This document shows, piece by piece, positions 45,989 through 53,116 of a stretch of 64,000 nucleotides of DNA. Position 1 is the stretch's first letter; every line of letters starts with the position of its first letter. The stretch comes from an uncultured Rhodospirillaceae bacterium (lineage in GTDB: Bacteria > Pseudomonadota > Alphaproteobacteria > Rhodospirillales > Magnetospirillaceae). The position numbers and the translations under genes were made by a program. The notes beneath the pieces were generated by a model that saw nothing but the letters and a program-made list of their open reading frames with translations, had not been told where the DNA came from and made no database searches. The stretch spans positions 1 through 64,000 of the forward strand of contig CALABS010000043.1 of the NCBI GenBank assembly GCA_937887565.1, given 5' to 3'.

Positions 45989-46399
45989 TCAGGCGTCGGG
46001 TCTTGGCCCCGAACTGGGCGCCACGCCGGCGATCTCGGCCCAGGCGTCGCGCAGCTGGCGCAGCCCGTCACCGATGCGGTGGCAGCACTCGGCGCCGTCG
46101 GGCCGTCCGACCGCGTGCATCAGGGCCAGCATGTTGGCGGCGTAGGTGTCGTGGAGGCGCCGGGCCACATCGCCGCCGCGCGTGAGGTCGAGCGCGGCGA
46201 GCAGGCCCCTCAGGATGTCCACGGCGCGCGAGGTTTCGTTGAACTGGCGTTCGTAGTCGCGGTTCATGGCCGCGACCTCGGCGTTGTGGACGCGGACCAG
46301 GATGCCGTCGAACAGCAGGACGACGGCCTGGAGCGGCGGGGTGGTCATGACGGCGGACTGGTAGGCGGTGACCGCCGCCTTGCGGATGGTGCTGTTCAT
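45989..46399 (-). CDS. fliS: Flagellar export chaperone FliS
   Basis: A 136-residue helical cytoplasmic chaperone that holds flagellin before export. Matches FliS: AAVTAYQSAVMTTPPLQAVVLLFDGILVRVHNAEVAAMNRDY, DILRGLLAALDLTRGGDVARRLHDTYAAN and a C-terminus of the YxxAW type (RDAWAEIAG). It lies 9 bases after fliD, near flagellin, the usual order. Confidence 0.9.
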   Translation of the reverse strand: MNSTIRKAAVTAYQSAVMTTPPLQAVVLLFDGILVRVHNAEVAAMNRDYERQFNETSRAVDILRGLLAALDLTRGGDVARRLHDTYAANMLALMHAVGRPDGAECCHRIGDGLRQLRDAWAEIAGVAPSSGPRPDA

Positions 46400-46408
46400 G
46401 GGGCGCTC

Positions 46409-48103
46409 CTAATCATCGCTCGCGGCGTTGTTGAGGGCTTCGAGGAGGTCGAGCACGGCCTGCGCCTCGGCCAGCTTGGCCTCGATGCGGGCATACTTGT
46501 CCAGGAGGTGGCTGCGGTAGGTCTCGGCGTTGGCCTCGATGGTGTCGATGCGGCTCTCCAGATCGGTGTTGGCGTCTTCCAGGGACGAGATCGCCTCGGT
46601 GAGCTGGCCGTCGTACTCATCGGCGGCGGCCTCCACCGCCTGCCACATCGAGTCGGCGATTCCCTGGGCGAGGGTGACGTCCACGGACTTGCTGGCGGTG
46701 CCGGTGTAGACGAAGACCAGCCCTTCGTAGGCGGTCCCAGCGGCGCCGACGATGCGCGAGCCCTCGACGGTGAACAGCGACGTGTCGCCGTCGACCGCCG
46801 CGCCGGTGACGGCGCCCGACCCGTCCACCGTGATGTCCAGGGTGAAGTCGGCCGAGGCGGGGCCGTCACCGTGGCGGAGCAGGGTCAGGCTGCCCGAAGA
46901 CGAGGTCATGGAATAGGAGAACAGCCCCCGGATCGAGTCGATATCGCCGAGAAGCGCGTCATCAAGGGCGTCCTCGTCCAACTCTAGGCGGTTCTGGGCG
47001 TCGAAGCTCAGTCCGGCCACCGACAGCCCCTCGCCGTCGACCGAGGAGGAGAGCGCGGTCTGCAGCGCGGTGGTGACCGTGCGCAGGATCGAGTCGCCGA
47101 ACAGCACCGCGTCGTCCGAGGCGCTGCCGTCGCTGTTGGTGGCCTGGTTGGCGAGGACGAAGTCGCGGAACGCATTGTAGCTTTCCACCAGCGCCTGCAC
47201 CTGCTCCTTGATGTCCGACAGGCTGTGGTCGATCTCAAGCGTCATCACGTTGCCGGGGTCGGCCTTGTAGAGGCTGAACGAGATGCCGTCGAGAACGTCG
47301 TCGATGTCGTTGCCGTCGCGTTCGACGGTCACGCCGTCCACCACCAGCTGGGCCGTCTGGGCCTGCTGCAGGGGGGTGACCTTGGCGCCGCCGGCATCGG
47401 TCAGCCCCAGGTTGAGCAGCACGTCGTCGCCCGAGCCGGCCGCGAGCTCGATGGTGGCCGCCGTCTGGCTGCCGGTCAGCACGATCATGTAGCCCGACCC
47501 GGACACCTGGATGACCGATGCCTCGACGCCGGTGGCGGCGGTCTCGGCGTTGATGGCGTCGACGATGTCGTCGAGGGACATATCGGCGGTGACCGTGACG
47601 TTGGCGCTGGACGACGACCCCGACAGGGTGGTGCCGAGGGTGAAGGTGCCGGCCCAGCCGAGATCGCCGGTGCGGCTCGACACGGTGCCGCCGCCCAGAC
47701 GCTCGGCCTTGGCGATGCGGACGACCTCGATCTCGTGGGCTCCCAGGGCGGTGCCGTCGGCGACGGTCACGTCCATGACCGAGCCGGGGTCGGTGGAGGT
47801 GGAGGACGAGAGATAGCCGGTCCGGTTGCGGAAGACGTCGTCGGAACGGCCGGAACTGCTGGGATCGGAGCGCAGGGCCTGCAGGGACTCCTGCATGGTC
47901 AGCAGCAGGCCTTGCATTTCCTGGTAGGCGGCGATCGTGGTCTCGTTGGCCGAGACCTTGGTCTCCAGGCTGTCGGCCCTGGCCAGCCTGGCGGCCACCG
48001 CCGCCTCGACCAGGGCGTCGGTGTCGAACTCGTTGCGGTTCTGCGAATAACTCGTCCGCGTGGAGGCGGTCGTTGCGGTGGTTGCCGCGACGGCGTCGGT
48101 CAT
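46409..48103 (-). CDS. fliD: Flagellar filament cap protein FliD (HAP2)
   Basis: A 564-residue cap protein. The N-terminal domain (FDTDALVEAAVAARLARADSLETKVSANETTIAAYQEMQGLLLTMQESLQAL) and C-terminal domain (EDANTDLESRIDTIEANAETYRSHLLDKYARIEAKLAEAQAVLDLLEALN) form the coiled-coil typical of the family. The central part contains the FliD core LLNLGLTDAGGAKVTPLQQAQTAQLVVDGVTV. It follows flagellin by 82 bases that include a strong hairpin. Confidence 0.94.
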   Translation of the reverse strand: MTDAVAATTATTASTRTSYSQNRNEFDTDALVEAAVAARLARADSLETKVSANETTIAAYQEMQGLLLTMQESLQALRSDPSSSGRSDDVFRNRTGYLSSSTSTDPGSVMDVTVADGTALGAHEIEVVRIAKAERLGGGTVSSRTGDLGWAGTFTLGTTLSGSSSSANVTVTADMSLDDIVDAINAETAATGVEASVIQVSGSGYMIVLTGSQTAATIELAAGSGDDVLLNLGLTDAGGAKVTPLQQAQTAQLVVDGVTVERDGNDIDDVLDGISFSLYKADPGNVMTLEIDHSLSDIKEQVQALVESYNAFRDFVLANQATNSDGSASDDAVLFGDSILRTVTTALQTALSSSVDGEGLSVAGLSFDAQNRLELDEDALDDALLGDIDSIRGLFSYSMTSSSGSLTLLRHGDGPASADFTLDITVDGSGAVTGAAVDGDTSLFTVEGSRIVGAAGTAYEGLVFVYTGTASKSVDVTLAQGIADSMWQAVEAAADEYDGQLTEAISSLEDANTDLESRIDTIEANAETYRSHLLDKYARIEAKLAEAQAVLDLLEALNNAASDD

Positions 48104-48125
48104 GGCCGTGTCTCCTTCCGAGATG

Positions 48126-48151
48126 GGGGCGGAGGATCACTCCTCCGCCCC
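48126..48151 (-). terminator. Perfect 11-bp hairpin between flagellin and fliD
   Basis: Arms GGGGCGGAGGA (48126-48136) and TCCTCCGCCCC (48141-48151) are perfect complements around a 4-base loop, 35 bases after the flagellin stop. No T-run follows on the minus strand. It likely attenuates or stabilises the abundant flagellin message, lowering fliD read-through. Confidence 0.6.
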
Positions 48152-48185
48152 GCTGGCTCCGCCCTCCGGCGGTCCGGTCTCGCCC

Positions 48186-49397
48186 TCAGCTTTTCAGGAG
48201 GCTGAGCAGGTTCTGCGGCATCTGGTTGGCCTGGGTCAGGGCCGCGATGGCGGCCTGGGTCTTGACGTCGGCCGACGACAGCTTGGCCTTCTCGGACGCC
48301 ACGTCCGCGTCCATGATCGCCGACTGCGCCGATTGCAGGTTTTCCGAGGTGGTGGCGATGGTCTCGGAGCGGAACTCGAACCGCGACATCGTGGCGCCGA
48401 CCTCGGCGCGGGCCTGGGTGACGGCGGTGATGGCGGCATCCAGCGCGGTCAGGGCCGTCTGGGCGTTGGCCTGGGTACTCACCGAACTGCCGCTGAGGCC
48501 GAGGGTCGACGCCGAGACGTCGTCCAGCGCCAAGGTGATGGTGTCGGTCGAGGTGGTGCCGACCATGAAGGCCACGCCGGCGGTGCTGCCGCCGACGATG
48601 GCGCCGCTGGTATCGATCAGGCCCAGCGCCTCGGCCGAGGTGCCGGTGCCGTCGGCGATGGCGGTGATGGCGCTGCCGTCGGTGCTGGTCAGGACCAGGC
48701 GCTGGCGGCCGGCGGAATCGGTCTCGACGGTGGCGGTGACGTTGGCCGCCGTCGGCGTCGCGGTGTCGCCGGCGTTGATCGACGCGGCCACGTCCTCCAG
48801 CGACACGCTGCCGGTGGTGCCGTCATAGGCGTCGCTGATGGTGTAGGTGACGGTGCCGGCCGAGGTGGTGATGGTGAAGGTGTCGGCGTCGGCGGAGTTC
48901 TGGATGTCGGCGTACTGGGCGTCGGTCATCCAGTTGGACGACACCATGGCGTTGGCGTTGGACGACGAGTACTGGCTGCTGCCGTCCAGCAGCGCCACGC
49001 CGTTGTAGCGGGTCGACGACGCGATGCCGTCGACCTCGGACAGCAGTTCCTGATATTCGGCGTCGATATAGGTGCGTTCGCTGTCGGTGACCGAGCCAGA
49101 ATCCGACTGGGTCGCCAGGGACTTCATGCGCTGCAGGATGTCCGAGATGCGCGACAGGCCGCCGTCGGCGGTCTGCAGGATGGCGGTCGCCTGGCTGGCG
49201 TTGGTGGCGGCCTGACTCAGCACGGTGACGTCGGACTGGATGCGGGTGCCGATGGCGAGGCCGGCGGCGTCGTCCGAGGCCTTGGTGATGCGCGACCCCG
49301 ACGCCAGCTTGGACAGGCTGCTGGACTGTTCGGACGAGTTGAGATTCAGGTAGCGCAGGGCCGAGTTGGCGGCCGTGTTGGTCGAGATGACGGGCAT
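48186..49397 (-). CDS. fliC: Flagellin
   Basis: A 403-residue filament subunit. Conserved N-terminal D0/D1 (NTAANSALRYLNLNSSEQSSSLSKLASGSRITKASDDAAGLAIGTRIQ, ... GGLSRISDILQRMKSLATQSDSG) and C-terminal D1/D0 (AITAVTQARAEVGATMSRFEF, ... ASEKAKLSSADVKTQAAIAALTQANQMPQNLLSLLKS). The middle is short and Thr/Ala-rich. The ribosome site AGAAGGAGA is strong. The upstream 108 bases, between an ECF sigma gene and this gene, hold an extended inverted repeat that may fold over the leader. Confidence 0.95.
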   Translation of the reverse strand: MPVISTNTAANSALRYLNLNSSEQSSSLSKLASGSRITKASDDAAGLAIGTRIQSDVTVLSQAATNASQATAILQTADGGLSRISDILQRMKSLATQSDSGSVTDSERTYIDAEYQELLSEVDGIASSTRYNGVALLDGSSQYSSSNANAMVSSNWMTDAQYADIQNSADADTFTITTSAGTVTYTISDAYDGTTGSVSLEDVAASINAGDTATPTAANVTATVETDSAGRQRLVLTSTDGSAITAIADGTGTSAEALGLIDTSGAIVGGSTAGVAFMVGTTSTDTITLALDDVSASTLGLSGSSVSTQANAQTALTALDAAITAVTQARAEVGATMSRFEFRSETIATTSENLQSAQSAIMDADVASEKAKLSSADVKTQAAIAALTQANQMPQNLLSLLKS

Positions 49398-49411
49398 GGT
49401 CGTGTCTCCTT

Positions 49412-49494
49412 CTGATCCTTCACATTCCCGGTGCCGGGACCGGCCATCTTCGGGACGGCCTTCAGTGATGGAACGGAGCGGCCCGAAGGATCAG
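49412..49494 (-). promoter_or_regulatory. Inverted-repeat flagellin leader region
   Basis: CTGATCCTTC (49412-49421) and GAAGGATCAG (49485-49494) are perfect 10-base inverted arms bracketing 63 bases that include a CCCGG-TG-CCGGG hairpin. In the minus-strand message the second arm reads GAAGGATCAG and runs directly into the AGAAGGAGA ribosome site of flagellin. It may be a regulatory leader or the end of the ECF sigma transcript. No sigma-28 or sigma-54 promoter was recognised here. Confidence 0.45.
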
Positions 49495-49505
49495 GCGGAG
49501 AATTT

Positions 49506-50123
49506 TCACGCGCCGGCGAGAATGTGGCGGAAGTCGCGTTCCGAGTGGCGCAGCCGCTCGCGCAGGCCCTGGCGGCCGCGCTTCAACAGGCTTTCTACGG
49601 CGCTGACGGTGGTTCCCAGGATTTCGGCGATCTCGCCGTTGCCCAGGTCGTCGAAATAGGACAGCGTCAGTGCCACCCGTTGCTGTTCGGGCAGGGTGCG
49701 GATGGCGGCCTCCAGGCGGCCGAACACCTCGCGGCGGTGGATGCCGTCGGCGGCGTCGGCGTGCTGGTCGTCGATGGGCTCGGGGACGTCGTCGAGGCAC
49801 GTTCCCTTCGGGGCGCGTTTGAGGTCGATGCAGCGGTTGACCACCACGCGGTAGAGCCAGGTCGAGAACTTGGCGCGGCCGACCTGCCAGTTGTTGCGGT
49901 GCGTCCAGGCGCGGACCATGCATTCCTGGGCGACGTCCTCGGCGTCGGCGACATTGCCCAGCATGCGCAGCGCGATGGCATAGGCGCGGTCGACATGGCG
50001 CTCCACCAGCAGCCGGTAGGCGTCGGCATCGTCGGCCTTCATCCGCGTCAGCAGCGAATCGTCGTCGTCGAAATCCGCCGGCGGGGAAGCCACGGGCGGC
50101 GTGACGGAGGTCTGCATCAGCAT
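49506..50123 (-). CDS. ECF-family RNA polymerase sigma factor (cassette A)
   Basis: A 205-residue sigma factor with only regions 2 and 4. Region 2: DDADAYRLLVERHVDRAYAIALRMLGNVADAEDVAQECMVRAWTH, then FSTWLYRVVVNRCIDLKR. Region 4: LPEQQRVALTLSYFDDLGNGEIAEILGTTVSAVESLLKRGRQGLRERL. Start at the ATG at 50123 because GGGGA lies 8 bases upstream; in-frame ATGs farther upstream lack such a site. It lies downstream of the anti-sigma-like and sensor genes on the same strand, separated from the sensor by 155 bases carrying the dyad array. Order anti-sigma, sensor, sigma recalls cnrYXH. Confidence 0.92.
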   Translation of the reverse strand: MLMQTSVTPPVASPPADFDDDDSLLTRMKADDADAYRLLVERHVDRAYAIALRMLGNVADAEDVAQECMVRAWTHRNNWQVGRAKFSTWLYRVVVNRCIDLKRAPKGTCLDDVPEPIDDQHADAADGIHRREVFGRLEAAIRTLPEQQRVALTLSYFDDLGNGEIAEILGTTVSAVESLLKRGRQGLRERLRHSERDFRHILAGA

Positions 50124-50218
50124 TGCGGCGTCCCCAATTCGCTGTCGGTCCATACCCCTTACACGCGGCATCCGCACAATTCAGGCGGAGAAAATAACAT
50201 ACAAATCAATGGGTTAAT

Positions 50219-50277
50219 CCGGCAAATTCTGCCGGCCGGGCGGCAACTCCTGCCGGGTAGGCGGCAGAATTTGCCGG
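50219..50277. repeat. Three CGGCA-N5-TGCCG dyads at exact 21-bp spacing
   Basis: Dyads start at 50220 (spacer AATTC), 50241 (ACTCC) and 50262 (GAATT). Arms are perfect in all three and the start-to-start distance is 21 bases each time, two DNA turns. The outer two are reverse complements of each other, so the whole 59 bases also form a 16-base-arm inverted repeat. It lies 2 bases from the stop of the sensor gene and 96 bases upstream of the ECF sigma start. Operator array or chained RNA hairpins. Confidence 0.9.
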
Positions 50278-50278
50278 G

Positions 50279-50701
50279 TCAGGGCATGGGCTGGCGCATT
50301 TTCGCCAGCCGCCGGCGTCCTTCCAGGGAGAGGAGCGGGAGTGCGGCGGCGAGGGTGTTGTCGAGGGCGGCGGCCCGGCTTTCGCGCTCGCGGCGGAATT
50401 CGGCGGTCAATGCCGCGAAGCCGGCGCTGTCGAAGGGGTCGCTTTCCATGATCGCCGCCATGCGGCGTCGGAAAGGGGCCATGGACGGGGAGCCGCCTTC
50501 CGTTTGGGCCATTTCCCGGTCGGCGGCTTGACGAAGGATGCGGGCATCGGCATCGGGCAGTGCGCGGGCGAAGTGGTCGATGATCGCCTCGACGCCGGGT
50601 GGTGGTGGTGGCCGAAAGGGGCGGCCGGCAGCCAGCAGGCCGATCAGGAAGCCGTTGACCACCAGCGAGGCGATCAGCATCCAGGGAACCAGACGGGACA
50701 T
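50279..50701 (-). CDS. CnrX/Spy-like periplasmic sensor protein (cassette A)
   Basis: A 140-residue protein with one N-terminal membrane anchor (VPWMLIASLVVNGFLIGLLAAG), a Pro run (RPPPPPG) and a periplasmic helical domain with an LTxxQ-like region: DADARILRQAADREMA, FRRRMAAIMESDPFDSAGFAALTAEFRRERESRA. This is the periplasmic heavy-metal-sensor/CpxP-like fold of CnrX and NccX. Only one His and no Cys in the domain, so metal binding is doubtful. Paralog of the 52.5 kb protein. It lies 7 bases after the anti-sigma-like gene. Confidence 0.75.
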   Translation of the reverse strand: MSRLVPWMLIASLVVNGFLIGLLAAGRPFRPPPPPGVEAIIDHFARALPDADARILRQAADREMAQTEGGSPSMAPFRRRMAAIMESDPFDSAGFAALTAEFRRERESRAAALDNTLAAALPLLSLEGRRRLAKMRQPMP

Positions 50702-50708
50702 TCCGGCC

Positions 50709-51038
50709 TCACAATCCGATGGGCAAGAGGGGGGCGGCGGCGGCGACCAGGTCGAGGGCGGTCCACGGTGCCAAGGCGGGGTAGGCGGCGGCGGCGATGA
50801 GCCCCAAGACCGTCCCCGCCGACAGGGCGGTGGCGGCGGCCCGTGGCGCCAAGCCACCTCCCATGGCGACGACGTGGAGAGGCGCGAGCCACCGAACGAG
50901 GCTGCCTGGGTCGGCTCCGCGCCGGCGGGCGGGAAGGCGCTCCATCACCGTCGCGGTGATCCGGGCGACACGATCCGGGCTGATGGAGTCGGCGGGGGCG
51001 ATCCGCCGCAACAACGGGGTCAAGGGGTCGTGGCTCAT
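50709..51038 (-). CDS. Small membrane anti-sigma-like protein (cassette A)
   Basis: A 109-residue protein: a cytoplasmic N-terminus (MSHDPLTPLLRRIAPADSISPDRVARITATVMERLPARRRG) then two hydrophobic stretches (AAATALSAGTVLGLIAAAAYPAL, LDLVAAAAPLLPIGL). It aligns by eye with the 102-residue protein at 52.2 kb (DRVARITATVMERLPARRRG versus ERVDRVMASVLADVDDLPARRG). Position beside an ECF sigma gene and a periplasmic sensor supports an anti-sigma role like CnrY; no known anti-sigma zinc motif is present. Confidence 0.68.
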   Translation of the reverse strand: MSHDPLTPLLRRIAPADSISPDRVARITATVMERLPARRRGADPGSLVRWLAPLHVVAMGGGLAPRAAATALSAGTVLGLIAAAAYPALAPWTALDLVAAAAPLLPIGL

Positions 51039-51167
51039 GGAAGATCCTGCGCGGTGGCGTTGAGCAGACGCGGATTACACGGGGCGGGAGCGAAAATACC
51101 GGCGTGCCGGGCGACGGAATTTTCCGCATCGAACGTGAAAAGGGGATAACGAGCAGGGATTGCCGAA

Positions 51168-51512
51168 GTGAATTCACGAATTCTGCCGCCTGGGTCCGCG
51201 GATGCCCTGGCACGCGAGCTGGCGGAGGTTCGCGAGCAGGTCGCCGCGCTGAGCATGGCCAGCCGGCTCGCGGCCATCGGCGGCCAGTTGGAGTCCCTGC
51301 TGGCGACGGCGAGAACTGCATCCGCCCAGGGCGACCTCGGGCGTCTGGCGGGCGTGCTCTCCGAGGCCACGCGCATCGGGGAACAGGTCGCCGCGATGCA
51401 TGTGCCGGGTCTCGAAGCCCGGCGAGCCGACGCCGTCGCCCTGGCCGAGATCATCCGGCGCCTGTGCGGAGCGCCGGGCGCGGATCACGGCCGCACGGAT
51501 GTCGAAGCATGA
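51168..51512 (+). CDS. Small helical protein of unknown function between the ECF cassettes
   Basis: A 114-residue protein with a GTG start. Nearly all helix, likely coiled coil: LARELAEVREQVAALSMASRLAAIGGQLESLLATARTASAQGDLGRLAGVLSEATRIGEQVAAM. No signal or membrane segment. G/C-ending codons through the frame support a real gene despite an overlapping open frame on the other strand. It is divergent from cassette A (129-base spacer) and 84 bases ahead of the cassette B sigma gene. Function unknown. Confidence 0.6.
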   Translation: MNSRILPPGSADALARELAEVREQVAALSMASRLAAIGGQLESLLATARTASAQGDLGRLAGVLSEATRIGEQVAAMHVPGLEARRADAVALAEIIRRLCGAPGADHGRTDVEA

Positions 51513-51596
51513 GCCGATATGGCGTTCCGCCTGGGGTGGGCCGCATCTTGCAAGGGCCGATTCCGCGCCCGTGCGAGGAGGGATGAGTGGACCGTC

Positions 51597-52190
51597 ATGA
51601 CTGTTGAGGCGGGCATCGGCGGCCTTGACGCGGCCTGCGACGACGACCTTCTGCGCCTGACGGCGGACGGGGATCGTCGGGCGTTCCGCGTCCTCATGGA
51701 CCGGCACGTCCGTTCGGTGCTGGTTCTCGCCGAGCGGCTGACGGCGTCGGCGTCGGAGGCCGACGAGATCGCCCAGGAAACCTTCCTCAAGGTCTGGCTG
51801 GCGGCGCCCAGATGGCGGCGGGACGGCCCGGCGCGCTTCTCGACCTGGCTTTATCGCGTCGCCCTCAACTTGTGCCTGGACCGCAGGCGGCGGCGCTCCT
51901 TCGTCGCCCTCGACGATGTCGACGAGCCCGAGGATCACTCCCCCGGCGCCTTCGAGGCGGTGGCCTCACGGCAACGGCAGGCGGTGGTCCTGGCTGCGAT
52001 GGCGGAACTTCCCCATCGCCAGCGCGCGGCGCTGTCGCTGCACTATTTCAGCGGCCTGTCGGCGAGGGAGGCGGCCGAGGTCCTGGAAACCAGCGTTTCC
52101 GCATTGGAATCGCTTTTGATTCGCGGGAAGCGTACACTGCGGGCGATCTTGGCGGACAAAGGCGTCACAGGACTCGGAGACGTGGTGTGA
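51597..52190 (+). CDS. ECF-family RNA polymerase sigma factor (cassette B)
   Basis: A 197-residue sigma factor. Region 2: DGDRRAFRVLMDRHVRSVLVLAERLTASASEADEIAQETFLKVWLAAPRW, with RFSTWLYRVALNLCLDRRRRR. Region 4: LPHRQRAALSLHYFSGLSAREAAEVLETSVSALESLLIRGKRTLRAIL. It resembles the cassette A sigma (for example SALESLL/SAVESLL in the recognition helix). Start at 51597, following GAGGAGG. The stop overlaps the next gene (GTGA). Confidence 0.92.
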   Translation: MTVEAGIGGLDAACDDDLLRLTADGDRRAFRVLMDRHVRSVLVLAERLTASASEADEIAQETFLKVWLAAPRWRRDGPARFSTWLYRVALNLCLDRRRRRSFVALDDVDEPEDHSPGAFEAVASRQRQAVVLAAMAELPHRQRAALSLHYFSGLSAREAAEVLETSVSALESLLIRGKRTLRAILADKGVTGLGDVV

Positions 52191-52495
52191 ACCCCGGACG
52201 GTTGGACGACTTCATTCGCCAAGGCTTTCCCCCCCACGAGATCGGGACGGAACGGGTCGACCGGGTGATGGCGTCGGTGCTGGCGGACGTCGACGACCTG
52301 CCGGCGCGGCGCGGCTGGTCGCGGGGCCTGGCCGACCTGCTCGCGGCGCCCGGCTGGGTCGGGCAATATGCCATTCCGCTGAGCGTGGCCGCCGTGCTGG
52401 GCGTCCTGGCGGGAGGTCACCTGGGGCCATCGTCGGGACCCACTCATCTGGGAATGCTGCTGGTGTCTTCCTCCTTGCCGTATCTGGGATACTGA
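52187..52495 (+). CDS. Small membrane anti-sigma-like protein (cassette B)
   Basis: A 102-residue protein started by a GTG within the sigma stop (GTGA). Cytoplasmic part: MNPGRLDDFIRQGFPPHEIGTERVDRVMASVLADVDDLPARRG. A membrane segment (YAIPLSVAAVLGVLAGG) and a second hydrophobic end (LGMLLVSSSLPYLGY) follow. Coupling to the sigma gene and similarity to the cassette A protein support an anti-sigma role. The sensor gene starts on its last base. Confidence 0.7.
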   Translation: MNPGRLDDFIRQGFPPHEIGTERVDRVMASVLADVDDLPARRGWSRGLADLLAAPGWVGQYAIPLSVAAVLGVLAGGHLGPSSGPTHLGMLLVSSSLPYLGY

Positions 52496-52929
52496 TGCCC
52501 GCCCGCCTCCTTCTTCCCGTTTCGCTGTTCCTCAACGTCTTCCTGGGCGCCGCGGTGGCGGTGCATCTCCTGGGCGCCCCTCCGCGTTCGCCCGGCCCGC
52601 CGAGCCCGGCGGCGATCATGGAGGAGATGGCGGCGACGCTGCCCGCCGCCGACGCGGCGCTGCTGCGGGAGGCCTTCACCGCCAATGCGGCCGACCTGGA
52701 GGCCGCCGACGCCGTGATGCGCCGGATGCCGGAGCGCATCGCCGACGCCCTGGCGCGGCCGGATTTCGACCCCGGGCGACTGCGCGAGGTGTTCGCCGCC
52801 GGCCGCGACGCCCGCGCCCGCATGGACGCGGCCATCGAGGCCGTGCTGATCCAGGCGGCCGGCCGAATGTCGCCCGAGGGGCGCCGGCGCCTGTCGGAAT
52901 GGAAACCACCGGGCCCTCCGCGCCGATAG
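52495..52929 (+). CDS. CnrX/Spy-like periplasmic sensor protein (cassette B)
   Basis: A 144-residue protein with an N-terminal anchor (LLLPVSLFLNVFLGAAVAVHLLG), a Pro-rich linker (APPRSPGPPSP) and a helical periplasmic domain (AAIMEEMAATLPAADAALLREAFTANAADLEAADAVMRRM, DFDPGRLREVFAAGRDARARMDAAIEAVLIQAAGRMSPEGRRRL). Same plan as the cassette A sensor. No His or Cys in the periplasmic part, so the signal is perhaps not a His-bound metal. The 187 bases that follow are AT-rich with a T8 run. Confidence 0.75.
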   Translation: MPARLLLPVSLFLNVFLGAAVAVHLLGAPPRSPGPPSPAAIMEEMAATLPAADAALLREAFTANAADLEAADAVMRRMPERIADALARPDFDPGRLREVFAAGRDARARMDAAIEAVLIQAAGRMSPEGRRRLSEWKPPGPPRR

Positions 52930-53116
52930 TGGCATGGTCGTTGCACGGTGATTGTCGTCTCCCCGGATGTCGAACATCGCGGGGTGCGAATGCTTTTTCT
53001 GAGTATTGAAAAAGACTGGGTTGGATTTTTTTTGTATTTCTCGCGACTGGTTTTTCATTTCCCCGCGTGGAATCCGTTGAGCCTCAGTCTTGGGGTGGAT
53101 TTCATGGAGGAAAGCC

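Noticed and set aside
49425..49455. Sigma-54-like TGGCCGGTCCCGGCAC before flagellin
   Set aside because: The GC of the -12 element is out of register by one base, and the sequence is better explained as a hairpin.
51174..51938. 254-codon minus frame across the spacer between ECF cassettes
   Set aside because: It overlaps both the 114-residue gene and the ECF sigma gene antisense, and its composition is shadow-like.
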